A stretch of 64,000 nt of DNA, taken from contig CM044860.1 of the NCBI GenBank assembly GCA_024500155.1, positions 7,736,501 through 7,800,500 on the forward strand. The letters are read 5' to 3'. Positions 24,455-37,033 of the stretch are shown here, piece by piece. The translations under genes and the position numbers were made by a program. Numbering within the stretch: position 1 is the stretch's first letter; each line of letters starts with the position of its first letter. The notes beneath the pieces are model-generated. The model made no database searches. It saw nothing but the letters and a program-made list of their open reading frames with translations, and was not told the DNA's origin. Source of the stretch: Chenopodium formosanum. Taxonomy: Eukaryota; Streptophyta; Magnoliopsida; Caryophyllales; Amaranthaceae.

Positions 24455-26880
24455 TTTTTTTTTTTTTTGAGAAAGCCGACCAAGACGACTAAATATTATT
24501 AGAACTCAAAACAAAATCCTACGCAACTACATCTTCAACCACACTTGGACAACTCCCAACCCACACTCTAGTAGAGTACTCTAGTGGGGAAAGGTGAGCC
24601 ATAGCATGGGCTACACTATTAGCTTCCCTAAAAACATGAGTAAAAATAATACTATCAAAAAACATAGCAATAGACTTGATTTCTTTAGCTAACAAACCAA
24701 GAAAAGAACCATCATTCTCTGACCCATTTACCAGCTTCACCAATCTCTCGCAATCACTCTCAACAATCACCTTATTCGCATTGCATTGAACAGCCATCTT
24801 CAGACCAAGAGCCATTGCCGTAGCTTCAACAACACTTGCATCCCATACCTGATGAACTTGCTGGCAGCCCACCCTCACAACCTCCCCCAAATGGTCTCTA
24901 ATAACCACACCCGTGCCTGACCCAGCATTGCTAAACACAGCCCCATTAACATTCACTTTCAGCACACCTTCGCTCGGAGCACACCACATCGAGTTCCCCT
25001 CACGTTGTCTGGGATTAACACGTGAGACAACAGGGGGTATGCGTGCCTCATTGAATGCATTCAGCAGGGAGTCAACAACGACAATAATTTCCTCAAGGAC
25101 CCTTGGCACCGCACCATTAGCCACAACATTCCTTTCGTTCCATATTTCCCACGCAAGCATCATAATCCTACACCTCTCCTCAGCACTTCTCAAACCAAGC
25201 ACCCAATCAACCCAATCAGCCACAACAGAAAAGCTTGGACAATCAAAAACCGTACCCACCTCCTCCCATACACCTCTTACCAGGTCGCAACCCCAAATAG
25301 CATGGAGCTCAGATTCAACATCCCTGTGACATCTTCTGCATATCGGTGATATGTTCTCTATACGCCTATGAAGACCTTTGCTTGTAGGGAGAGCCCCACA
25401 ACCAGCGCCGGCTCGGAGGGGTAGGCCTCGAGTGCGACCGCCTAGGGCCCACGCCATAAAGGAGCCCAAAAAATTTAAAAAAATAAAAATCAGTTTATAT
25501 AGTTGTAAAATTTTACTCTGTGGTTTTTACTCGTTAGAAAAAAACTACTTTTTAAAAAGATAATTACTGCATTTAGTTAGCAATTAACATTAAATTACTT
25601 AGATGTCAATTAGGTGGAGACAACAATGCAATATAACCTCTTCACTTCTTCTTTTAATCTTTCGGATTCTATGAGTATCTACTCCAAAATATTAATCTTT
25701 TCAATTACACCGTTTCATATTTATTCAATATAATTACCGAAATATTATGCAAAGTTATTACTCTAGTATTGTGTATGGAGACTTACTATTCAAATAATAT
25801 AAGTTATTTTCATTGTCTTATATTTAAAGCTATTGCGTATAAAAAAATTTATTTACGTAATTAAGGGGCCCTGTTCTTACATTATGCCTAGGGCCGATAA
25901 ATTTTCAGGAACGGGGCTGCCCACAACATAATCTCCATACAAAAACTCTCACCTTGGGGGGAACGCATAACTTCTAGATTTTCTGCCTTATCTTTGTCGG
26001 GTTCGAAGAGCCTCTTCCACCATCATGCAAATTTCTATTGAAAGAAATAAAGTGATATCCTAATTTTACAATATATATCCCCAACTTGTCATAAGCCCAA
26101 ACATACATATCATCAATCATGGTTGACGCCAATGGCATACTCAGAATTTCCTCGGCCTCAAATGGAATGAAATTTGCTCTTACCACATCAACATTCCATC
26201 CCCCACCATCGCTACACATAAGATCAGTCACACGATCACAGTTACTTCCATCAATTTTCCTTGAAATAACTCGAAAAGATGGCGGTTTATCAATCCATGG
26301 ATCACTCCATACCTTGACAGATTTACCATTCCCAATAATCCATTTACACCCTTTCTCAATCACCCATTTACTATCCCAGATGCTCCTCCATATGTAGCTC
26401 GGTCTGCTGCCCACATTTGAGCTAAGAAAATTAAATTTCGAAAAGTATCTAGCCTTGAGAATTCGGGCAGAGAGAAGCTCCGAATTGTTTAAAATTTGCC
26501 AACCTTGCTTGGCTAGCAAAGCATCATTAAAATCATTGAGTCTGCGAAATCCCAAGCCCCCTGACTGTTTTGAATCACAAAGCTTATCCCATGCCACCCA
26601 AAAAATTCTCCTTTCATCCTCTTTACAACCCCACCAAAATCTGGCCATCATTCTCTGCAAATCATAACAAAACCCGTTAGGTAGATGAAACAAATTCATT
26701 ATATAGGTAGGAACCGCTTGGACAACTGCCTTTAAAAGGACTTCTCTACCCGCGAACGATAAGAGTTGTTGTTTCCACCCTTTCAACCTCTTCCAAACCC
26801 TCACCCTTAAAAAATCAAACACCTTTGATTTCGATCTTCCTACAAAGGTAGGCATACCAAGATATAACACTATTTGTTTT
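24455..26880 (-). mobile_element. 5'-truncated L1-type LINE, inactive, split by a hAT element
   Basis: Minus-strand ORF2 remnant. 26870-25974 encodes the region after the reverse transcriptase core (YLGMPTFVGR, QAVPTYIMNLFHLP, MMARFWWG, VWSDPWIDKPPSF). 25469-24519 encodes the zf-RVT segment (CRRCHRDVESELHAIWGC) and an RNase H. A T-run at 24455-24468 is its poly(A) tail. A TAG stands where a Trp is expected in QKI-W-KLCVPPK just before the hAT insertion (25403-25919). In the RNase H the first metal-binding position reads VNVNGA where VNVDGA is usual, so the catalytic Asp is Asn. The 5' end is lost at a T/A-rich junction near 26,880. Confidence 0.9.
25403..25919. mobile_element. hAT-type non-autonomous element (517 bp)
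   Basis: The element begins CAGCGCCGGCTC and its other end inverts to CAGCCCCGTTCC. It is flanked by a perfect 8-bp target duplication CCCACAAC (25395-25402 and 25920-25927). CAG termini and an 8-bp duplication are diagnostic of the hAT superfamily. Excising it restores the LINE frame between RVFVWRLCCG and ALPTSKGLHRRIEN. No transposase frame is present. Confidence 0.93.
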
Positions 26881-28034
26881 TTTTTTTTTTTAAAAAAAAA
26901 AACCAGTTTTTGTAGCTATTTTTTGCCTCAATGGTTAGCTATTTAAATGAGCTTAACTTTCTCAAATATCATATAAGATTAATTATTAATCTCTTAAATT
27001 TTAGAAACTTTTTTCTCAAGCAAATTAGTTTGGCCAAGCTATTTGTATTTTTTTGCTTCAATGGTCAAGCTAATAGCTAGAGACTTTTGAAAATTATAAC
27101 TAAGACCTTGTTTGGCGATAGCGTTTTAGGTAGCGGTAAGCGTTTGGACTAAGTCAAAACACTAGTAGGAAAAAATAAGTGTTTTTGGTAAGGTAACAAT
27201 ATGATTCATACAGCGGCTGCGCGGTAGGAACAGCGTTTAGGTAGCTTTTGTCAAACGTTAGTACTTAATAATATTAGCATTTGAAAGGTAGCTGGTAGCT
27301 TTTGACAAAGTGTGTTTACTTTGTAAGTATTATGCATGTTTTCTTAAAAGGAAAATAAAAAATAGGTATTATGCATGTATTTTTACTGTATTTTAACATT
27401 TCAACTGCTAGTTTTACCAAAAACTCATACTATTAACCGCTACATTGACAGCTAGTCTCTATCAACTACTAATTGATCGCTACTCGCTACTTGACCGCTA
27501 AAAGCTACCCGTTATCGCTAGTTTTGCCAAACGGGACCTAAGTTTCTAACTATAACCATTGGAGTTGCTTTAATTCATTTACATAATAACGCCTTATGAG
27601 GCTAAATTAGCACTTGTGAGAACTTAGCCATAAGAATAGTGTGTGAAAGTACGGTAGCTATCGATATATGACAAATAAAAGTTAAGTATCAAAGTATTTG
27701 TTGATACAAATATTATCATGAATTTATGATCGATAAAAACCAAAAATGTCAAAAATGCATTTACCCAATTACAAAATTATCAGATCGACATAATAACTTA
27801 GTACTCGTATGACTCAATCCAAACCAAAACCAATCCAATTATATCCGACCAAGTCACTCGAATCGACACCTCTAACTAATGCTCCGTACTAAACTACGAG
27901 TATTCATTGAGTTTACCCAAACTTGTTAAAACGATGAACCCAAAAACAAAAACCTGACCAACGTCCCAGAGTTGGCGTGAAGTCAACAGCTCCGGCGGGA
28001 AAAGTTAGCCGGAGGAAAGTAAACGAAGAAAACT
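26881..28034. other. Intergenic region and 5' flank of the metallophosphoesterase gene
   Basis: Contains a Tourist-like MITE (27104-27538). The last 60 bases before the ATG at 28035 form a short, relatively GC-rich 5' leader. No clear TATA box was found. Confidence 0.5.
27104..27538. mobile_element. Tourist/Harbinger-like MITE (435 bp)
   Basis: Inverted ends GACCTTGTTTGGCGATAGCG and the inverse of CGCTAGTTTTGCCAAACGGGACC are flanked by the 3-bp duplication TAA (27101-27103 and 27539-27541). Such duplications are typical of PIF/Harbinger. The subterminal regions are rich in GCGGTAGC/GCTACCGC-like strings. No coding capacity is seen. Confidence 0.88.
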
Positions 28035-31000
28035 ATGGCGAACATTACCATTAAAATCCTCCTCATCTTCTCGTTAATGGCGGTAGTTTTTTCTGGGCAA
28101 GATTACTCAAGTTCAAGCAGATTGATACAAGTTAAAGGAGGCCCAAATTCAGTGATTTGGATGGTTCAACTCTCTGATCTTCATTTCAGTGTTCATCACC
28201 CAGATAGAGCTCTTGATTTCAAGAATTTGGTGGGCCCTTATCTTTCTGTCATCAACCCTTCTCTTGTTCTTATCACCGGCGATCTCACAGGTTTTTTCGC
28301 CGTCTTTCTCTCTCCATTTGATGTTATTAAGCTTTGTTTTTGTGGGTTTTGCTTTGATTTTTAATGGGTTTTGGTGGATTTTAGAATTGGGTTTGCTTTG
28401 ATTCTTAGAATTCTAGTGTAGGTTGGTGTAATTGAAGGGTTGAAGAGTTGTTTGATTTGTTGTTAATAAAGATGAAATGATTATGGATTCCTGAGACATT
28501 GACATTGTTAGTATTGTTGAGATCATACATTGTTAATTATTGTTGGTTTTAGTCAGTTGACTATTGAAATTGTTGGTTGTGGTTGATATAATTCATTGTG
28601 TTTATGGCGAAATTATGTGTGATCGTTACATTCTTAATTCGAAGATTTTGATGTGAACTCTGAAGATATAATGGACATGAAATTTAGGTTGATTAGATGC
28701 ACTCAAAATCACTAGCTATGTTGATCAGTTTAGGGTATATGGTAGATTGTGGTTTTGGACTGAAGTGGTATCACATTTTATTTGTTAATTTACAACATGG
28801 GAGCTTGGTGAACTTCCGATGATATAATGGACTATGGCTTTTTGGTTGAATTGATGCATTCACCAGAGAGGTATATGGTTGGTTGTGGTTTTGGACGTTG
28901 TATTGCATTTTAATTGGCAATTTACAATATGGGAGGTTGGTGAACTGATATAGAAAATAAAGGAATTCTTATGTTTTAGTGAATCTTAGGCATTTGTTTC
29001 CTTATCTGGTGTGCTGTTTGCTCAATTTGTTGGGTAATTTTGTTTTATACCTTATGTTAGCTAGAATATTTTGTTGGAGGACCATAAGGCTTCTAATACT
29101 TGTTTTAATTGCAACTAGATGGGAAGAGCAAAGATCACTTAAACATGAAACAAAATGAGCAAGAGTGGGTGGAATATCGGGATGTGATGGCAGATGTAGT
29201 CAAGAAGAGTGGACTTGACAAGAGCATCTTCTATGACCTTAGAGGCAATCATGATAATTTTGGTGTGCCATCTGTTGGTGGCACCTTTGATTTCTTTTCA
29301 AACTACAGTCTAAATGCTGAAGCAGGGAGAACTGGGCATGTAAACAGTGTCACACTTCAGGTTAACTTCATACCAATATTTTCTGAGATTATATAAATTA
29401 CAAGTTGAATTTATTTTAGGCAGAGATAATTTTAAGAATGTGGTTTCAATCTTTTTATTATTGATTATAGATGAATCATTAAAAGAAAATATTAAAACAA
29501 TCTGTGATCAAAGTAGGATCAAGACAAAAATACAGTATCTAGTGGCTCATCCAATTCTGATGACAAACTGACATCTGAAGGCTGTTTGATAATGCTTTAG
29601 CTTTACAATACTTCGTGTAGTAATATTTGTGCTGTCTCATGCAGACAGAAGATAGAAGGCATCTATTTGTTGGAATTGACAGCACCATGGCAGTTGGCCT
29701 CAGAGGTCCAACCAATCTTTTTGGGCATCCGACTGATAAATTATTAGCTGAGCTGGATTCTGAGCTATCAAAATGGGGTGCTGATCCGAAGAATCCAGTG
29801 GTAAAGATCACATTTGGACATTTTCCTCTTTCATTTTCAGCAACCTCAGAATCTGGGAGGACCCTAAAAGATGTTTTTCTCAAACATTCAATATCTGCTT
29901 ACCTATGTGGACATCTCCACACGAGATTTGGCAAGAATTTGAAACGGCTTCACCGACCAAGTAATGATCTCATGCAGCTGAATATGCAACAGATGCCCTC
30001 CAAGATTTCTTCAAATGGATCATCCAAAGTCCAGGAATTCTGGGAGTGGGAAATGGGTGACTGGAGGAGAAATAGAGCTATGCGTATTTTGGCTATTGAT
30101 AGAGGTCATGCTTCATTTGTAGACATCAACTTGAATTCGGGTACTAAAAAAACTATCATCTTACCCACTTTCCCCCTAGACTCTCGCTTCACATTGGCAT
30201 CATCTCAATTAACCGAATTTGAACATCAATCATTGGACCCCTCACACTACATGACCATAAGAGCTTTGGTCTTCTCATCATCTCCAATCATATCAGTGGT
30301 GGCTCGAGTTTATGACTCTGAGCTTGGAAAGCTTATTCTGGTTTTGGAGGAATCAATGACGGAGATCAAGGATAGCTCCTCTAGAGGTGCTCTTTATGCA
30401 GCACCTTGGAATTTCAAAGCATTTCAGGACCCATCTCCAGAAAGATACTGGCTTCAGATAGAAGCAATTGACGTAAGAGGAAGATCAACCTTAACCGAGT
30501 TGAGGCCATTCTCAATAAATGGTCTTTCAAGTCCTCTGTCTTGGACATGGAAGGAGTTTATGGTCATGGGTTGCCAGTGGGCTGCTTTGTATTTCCCAAT
30601 ACTATGGCTTTCTGTTGGGTGTTCCTTCTTGATTCTTCTTCTCCCTGTGGCTTTGCTAATTTTTTCCAAGAAACAGTACACATTACAGAATTTCTATACT
30701 GACAAAAATTTTAAAAATGGTGTTGAATGGGTCTTGACAGAGTTGTACAAGCTGCGCTCAGTGTGGCTTGGATTTCTAGTTTACGTGTTCTACCTTGTTC
30801 TATGTCCTTGGTTTTCTGGGCAATTATTTACTGATGGTGGTGAAAGGGGGTATATGACTTACAAGGGCTGGGTAGTGAAGCATCCGGAGATGGGTAAAAA
30901 ATTGGAGTACCTTGGGTTTCCAGATATTATGGTGATAGTCATTCCTCATTTGGTATTTGTAGTTTTTCCTTCTATTCTAGTGGCCCTGGGATTGGCTATG

Positions 31001-32139
31001 GAAAGTGAAATTTATAGAATACACCTTTTAGCACTTTCAGGTAAGAAGGAAGATGATCATTGTAAAGGTACCCTGAAATCTAGACACAGTAACGCTCAAA
31101 ATCACAAATCTTCCAAGTTTTATATTGGTACACGTTTGATCAGGAGAGTTTCTATGGTGGCTTGTCTGGCGATCTTCTACAAGCATTTTAAGGTAACTTT
31201 TCAACAATTCTTCTGAAAACTCTTGCCTTTTCTTAACATGCACTATTTGATTAGTTAGTTTATGCTGTATTTTCTGCTGTATTAATGTCACGGTACATGT
31301 ATTATAGTTGGTATTGACCCCTTTCCTCGTACTCTAATTTCTTCTCTGAGCTGCATCCTTGGAAATTTGTCTCTGGTTGTGCTCTCTTTTACCTAAGTTA
31401 TGTAAACCCATTAGAATATATTGTAGCTGTTATTTGAATTCGGGTTAACCCCGATTGGTACCAAACTTTTACCTATGTAAAATTATTGGCCACAAAACTT
31501 ATATGAACTAATATTCAAAATTAGTGAAAAAGCGAGGCCGATGAGAATTGAGCTTTGAAACCCTTCCTCCAGAAAATTCTGACCTGCTAATCTGACTTTC
31601 TTTAGCTCTGCTGAATAGACTGAATTAGGCGACGCCTTTGTTCAGAAAAACAAAGAAAGGGGGAGAAAAATAATAGTAGCTAATACATATTTTCATTCAT
31701 GAACGTCTCTAACAAAATTGCCTTAAATTAATACAGTGATGGTATGTGTGAGGGTAATTAGTTGTATTATCATAAAATTGCCTCTAATAAAAATATAAAA
31801 TTGCCTTAAATTTATTCAGTAATAGCCTAGGCATATCTTCATTCATGAATGTCTCTAATAAAATTGCCTTAAATTGCCTTTTTCTTGTATTATCATATAC
31901 CTCCTTTAGCTGTTTTAACTTCTCCTAACCTTTTATGCGTGTTTGTTCTGGGAGCTTTTGCACCTTTCATTCTCACTTATCATTATTCACTTTAACTTTC
32001 TAAACTTATTTCTGTGTTACAGAGTTGCAAACTGCTGGTAAAAGCCTATGAAATGAACCCGTTGTTACATTTCCCAGTTTATTCTTTCTCAATACCACTT
32101 CTGCTGGCATATGCTGTCTACAAAACCAGCAGACGCTAG
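28035..32139 (+). CDS. Membrane-bound calcineurin-like metallophosphoesterase (At3g03305/TMEM62 type)
   Basis: Four exons (28035-28290, 29119-29360, 29645-31192, 32023-32139) join in phase with GT-AG introns to 720 residues. Metal-binding motifs of the calcineurin-like fold are complete: SDLHFS (Asp48, His50), GDLTD (82-86, split across intron 1), GNHD (128-131), GHFP (224-227) and GHLH (255-258). Residues 1-21 form a likely signal sequence. The C-terminal third has several hydrophobic segments (for example WAALYFPILWLSVGCSFLIL and VWLGFLVYVFYLVLCPWF), so the enzyme should sit in an endomembrane or the plasma membrane with its catalytic domain on the lumenal side. The natural substrate of this family is not known to me. 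The start is the first ATG and directly precedes the signal sequence. No defects are seen. Confidence 0.94.
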
Positions 32140-33096
32140 CATCCTGAGCAAGCCTCAGGAATTTATCATAATTGATCAGTTTTCAGAAGAATTAGCAGAC
32201 AATTTTCTTGAACATTCATAGGACACAGCACGCTATATTCTAATGCAAAACCTGATACAAGCATCAAGGTGCATGTGGGTCTACATATATGAGGTTGTTC
32301 ATTACTGAAGAGTTCCGAGTATCAGAACAAGTTATGGTAACTGGTAAGGTTACTCACTTTTCGTGTCAAAAACAAGCCAATACCCCAGTATTCACAATGA
32401 GGAAGCTAAAACTTCCTGGATTCCTAGTTGTAGAAACTTTTGTAAAAAAAAACAGTTAGGGAGCTATGCTAAAATTTATTGATAGAAAGTGATAGTATCC
32501 TTTTCCTTTATTTTTTATCGAAAAGATATACGAAGCATAATGATCCCCCTATGTCAGAGGATGATAGTGAACTTCATACTCACCCAATAGGCTGGGTGTA
32601 TAATATACTCCGTAACATGGAAATTACAAGTTACGATTCTTACGAATAATGACAGTATTCTAAAGCCATGATCAGCTCTTTTGAAGAAATTTGCTCATAC
32701 TCCTATGGTAACTGTAATAATCTCTCATATACCAATTTCGCGATGAACAGCCTCTTGGGCTCTCTAATAGAAAAAAATTAGCATCATAAACGGATGATAA
32801 TGGAACCTTATGAAGAAAGATCTTATAGTTCAAGTAAATGAATCCAATGCTGAAGAGTAAAGATCTTACACTTTCATATGCCAATTCATTAGTCAGTCGC
32901 TTTTCGTACTGAAGAATGGGCTCAATTCCCAAACTCTAAAGTTTCAGGTAATTACTAAAGTTGAGGTCCCAACTAAGTTAAGCCCTGACTCAACTAGGTT
33001 GTTATAGAGTGGGGGTGGGCCGGTGGGGGCGGTGGATGCTTATATTCATACTCCTAGCATGGTCCAACACTAAAGATGTGTTGAATTTGGTGTATG

Positions 33097-33326
33097 TAGA
33101 GCTGTCAAAAAGTCGTGTGGTGTTCGTGGTGGTGTCGTGTTTGTGTTTAATCTCGTGTCAATTTTGTGTTGTTCATAAAATTTATCAAAAACTATGTAAA
33201 ATATAAGATAATTGCATAATTTGACCACTTCATCTAAACAGGTCGTGTTTGTGCTGATTTCATGTCGTGTCGTGTCGTGTCAACTTTGATTGTGTTGTCG
33301 TGCTGTGTTTGAGATTGTCAGCTCTA
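33097..33326. mobile_element. hAT-type MITE (230 bp) with GTCGTGT repeats
   Basis: Ends TAGAGCTGTCAA and the inverse of TTGTCAGCTCTA are flanked by 8-bp direct repeats that differ at one position (GGTGTATG at 33089-33096, AGTGTATG at 33327-33334). The interior repeats TCGTGT-like units, including a tandem CGTGTCGTGTCGTGTC run. These features fit a hAT-derived MITE. Confidence 0.85.
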
Positions 33327-34463
33327 AGTGTATGTGTGCTTATGCAAAGCATATGAGATGGGTGGCTAGAACAGTTGTCTAATTTCTGACTTTTAAATGT
33401 GTGACCAGAGATCGAATTTTACCAAGCTTATTATTATTAGTTTTATCGTTGTTTCTTCTTTACGGTTAATTTCACTATGGTAATTTAATTTGGAAGTATG
33501 AAACGATGGCTTTGCATTTTGTTGTTGTGATAGTATTGGTGTTTGTTTAGGTAAAGGGCTTTTCCTTTGGAGAAATTTAGTCCTAGTGCTTGAAATAAGA
33601 ATTTCATAGTCACCTACCTTCCTTCCTCATCGAAGCTACGACGTTTCCCTTTATTGAGCAGTAAATTTTGTATGCCAAAGTTTTATTTTGATTACATAAT
33701 AATTGAGGAGGTTCTATTACTGAGGAACTCCTTTCAGTGGCATACTATTCTAAATGTGAACCAAGCTCAAATCAAGACAAGACATAAAATTTTGAATATA
33801 TGTTTCTAATTCGATGTACTCATGTATGAGTAATTTATTTACTTTTAGTGTCAAAAGAAAAGGAATTAATTCTCATAAAACATATAAGTAACACAATTTA
33901 TTAACACACCTTATTACGAGTAACCAAAAATTTAACTGAAGACGTTAATGAAGGTTGAGAAAAATAATTAATTTAAAAAAATTATAAATAATACAACTTT
34001 TTATGAGTAATCAAAAATTTAACTGAAGACGATAATTTTTTTGAGAAAAATGAAGATTTTGTAGCTTAAAACTTCACAATCACCAAAATATTAAACTCAT
34101 ATAAAAATTTAAATATGGAGTAAAATGTCCTTTACAAGCCACGCAAGTTGTAACTCGACCTAATGCACAAAAAGGTTTTGATACATATTATATGTCTCTC
34201 AAAAGATTGAAATAATGTTGGGCATCCCACTCATCCTATTTGCTTTACGATTCAAAACATCCAATCTCATGGGAATGAACCATCTGCCTAATACCCCACT
34301 AATCACACACTTTCCTAAATTCACCTCTTTGTAGTCCGTTAATTAATTCGCTAATTGTTAGGATATATCTTGAATTTACTTTCCTCCTACAAAGCATCTC
34401 TTTGAAGTCATCAATAAAACTTTCTTTGAGTAGCACATTATTAGTGAACCATGTAGATATATA

Positions 34464-34553
34464 CTACCTTCATTTTATATTATTTACCACGATTTGACAT
34501 AAAATAGAAAGGAAAAATGTCTAATCATTGCAAATAATATGAAACGGAGGTAC
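34464..34553. mobile_element. Minimal Stowaway-like MITE (90 bp)
   Basis: Inverted ends CTACCTTCATTTTATATTAT and the inverse of ATAATATGAAACGGAGGTAC nearly meet in the middle. TA flanks lie at 34462-34463 and 34554-34555. At 90 bp it is among the shortest elements that still show both termini. Confidence 0.8.
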
Positions 34554-36592
34554 TATGTATGTATTTTATTTTTTTTCGTTGATCTTTCTTACATATATAC
34601 TTCACGGCCCTAACTAAAAACTTCAAAGTTGTCATCAAATATCAATCATTTGTGCACCTGGAAACCAATGAAATTAGTGTTCATTGTAAGACCTTTTTCA
34701 ACATTAACAGGTCCCAATTTTATTTTATTTTCAATACACTTTTTTTCTCTCTTAGACCCCGCAGCCAGTTAAGAGCTGACGAGAACTTACATTCCAACCA
34801 AAAAATTTGGACTTTTTGGCCCTACAATTTTGTAAGTAATCTTCATTAATATTATAATCTACGAAATATATTCTTTTCTGTTGTGGAGTGCTTAGCAAAT
34901 CTCGTACTATACTTAAATTATAAAATAATGTGGGAAATAATTATAGTTGGTCGAACTATATATATAGTTTACAATTAATTAATATAAACGAAATTGGCCA
35001 ACTAATCAATTACAAAGTAAACCTTTTTTTTTTTTTTTTTTTGGTGACATACGAATTCTTTGTTAAATGATAAGATGAAAGATTTTATTAGATCAAATTC
35101 TTCGTTAATCAACAAACTTAAATGGTTAGTTTTTAAGCTGGTGATCTTGTAAAAGTAGGTGTGACTCGTGTGAGTGTGTGAGTATGTGACCCTAAGGTCA
35201 CAACTCACAAGGCAGTAATCCTACTAACAAATAAAATCACCTTCATTATTTTGACATGAGAAGTCGATTTATCAATTAGTTTATAATAACATAGAATTAG
35301 TACATAACTACATAAATGATTATAATATATATTGTACATAATGTTTTGATGCTACTTTAAAGAAGATTATGAATCAATGTTGTTTGCTTTTAATTAAGTG
35401 GTAGCAAGATTAGGATTCGTTGTTAGAATCATGCAACAGAATAAGATCATCAAAAAGGAAAAATCGAATTACTTCAAATCTAAGCTACAAGCCACCGCGC
35501 GCATAATTAATGATCAAGAATTACCATCATTAATCATTGCGTCATCTACTAGTTTAATAAGCTATTATTAGTACATTTCACGTTTTTATTGGCCTAAGTA
35601 ACTTTAACAATTGTAAGTGGATTCTACACATAATTTGGGCTATAAAGTAATTTTAATAAGATACTAGAATTAAGAATATGCTAGGATTAATTTTATCAAC
35701 TTGTCTACAATTATTTCCTTAACTAAAAAAATTTAGGTTATCACCCAAAATTGAGGTTTTTGCATTTGAGTAATTAGAATATGCTAGGATTAATTTTATC
35801 GAATTGTATGCAATAAAGATTTTCAAGGCTACTAATCCGAAATTATTACAACTTCAAAAGGCTATATACACAAATATCTTTGTCCCAAATTACATAGTCT
35901 ATAGAAATTTACTTCATAACAGGTGACTTTTACATGAGTTTTTAATCTTACGAGTTTTTGCTTTACAACTCGTAATGAATACTGAAGTCGTAATCGAAGC
36001 TAAAGGACAAATAAAAGCATTTGTAGCTAGGCTAAGACTTTGGTACATAGCCAATCAAGCATGATTGTCAATTTCAAGGGTGAAAAATGAGCAAGGGACC
36101 AATATTTTTATCACAAAATGAAAAGCGTGGCTAATTCATAATTCATTCCATTAAGCTGTCGTGGTCCAAACCAATCGAATTGATGAATATTTACGACTTA
36201 TTTTAAGTTAGATTATGACATCTACCAAAATGGTTCCAGACCAATCACATGTACATTTTTATTTTTCATGGAATTATTAATTTTATTGATAGTGCTATGC
36301 AACACTATCAATAAAACTGATAAGGAAGCATCATATCATATGAAAACATAATTATTTCATTCATGAAACTTCAGTGGTCCAGCTTTCATTATTATCAACT
36401 TTGTAAATCTTTGTATTATCACATGTTTTTCACCTAGGAAGTGTATGATGAAGTATTCTGTAAGTTAAATTAGTAGAATTATAATACGAAGTATTTGTTA
36501 ATTAAGCTAGATTTTCGACTATTATTTTGACAATTAGTTAAGAGCTGGTTGGATTGGGTGAGTTATAATACTATGAGTAGTAATTAAGTTTT

Positions 36593-37024
36593 GGACTTTT
36601 TGTGAAAAACTACCTTATACATTCCAATTTTTGTGAAAAACTACCTTATTAAAAAAAAAAAGTTGTAAGAAACTACTTTATAAACAGTAAATGTTGTAAG
36701 AAAATACTTTATAAACACTAAATGTTGTAAGAAACAGCCTTATAAAACACTTAATATTGTAAGAAGCTACCTTTTGCCGGATTAATTCATTGAATAAGGG
36801 ATGTTTAATGACCCATTTTCAATCATTTTTTCTCTTTCTCCCACCCAATTTCTCCATAGTCTCCATATAACCCCTAATTTCCCTTCTCTTTCATAGTTAA
36901 ATCAAGCACATAGTAGCAACTTACAACATTTAGTTTTTATAACGTAGTTTCTTACAACAATTTTTTTATGATGTAGTTTTTCACAAAATTTGGTATATAT
37001 AAGATAGTTTTTCACAAAAAGCCC
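36593..37024. mobile_element. Mutator-like MITE (432 bp) with subterminal tandem repeats
   Basis: Inverted ends GGACTTTTTGTGAAAAACTA and GGGCTTTTTGTGAAAAACTA (right end inverted) are flanked by a perfect 9-bp direct repeat TTAAGTTTT (36584-36592 and 37025-37033). A 9-bp duplication points to the Mutator superfamily. Inside the left end are about four 31-32 bp units beginning GTTGTAAGAAA (36662, 36693, 36724, 36756). Inverse copies of this motif occur near the right end. No transposase is present. Confidence 0.9.
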
Positions 37025-37033
37025 TTAAGTTTT

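Larger units (their letters stand above)
32140..36592. other. Intergenic region
   Basis: 3' flank of the metallophosphoesterase gene, then AT-rich intergenic DNA. It contains a hAT MITE (33097-33326) and a very short Stowaway MITE (34464-34553), listed separately, and a T-run near 35,025. No further gene is recognisable. Confidence 0.55.

Noticed and set aside
24913..25329. 138-codon plus-strand open frame
   Set aside because: It is the antisense shadow of the minus-strand LINE RNase H/zf-RVT region.
26119..26667. Plus-strand open frames of 70-92 codons
   Set aside because: Antisense shadows of the minus-strand LINE coding region.
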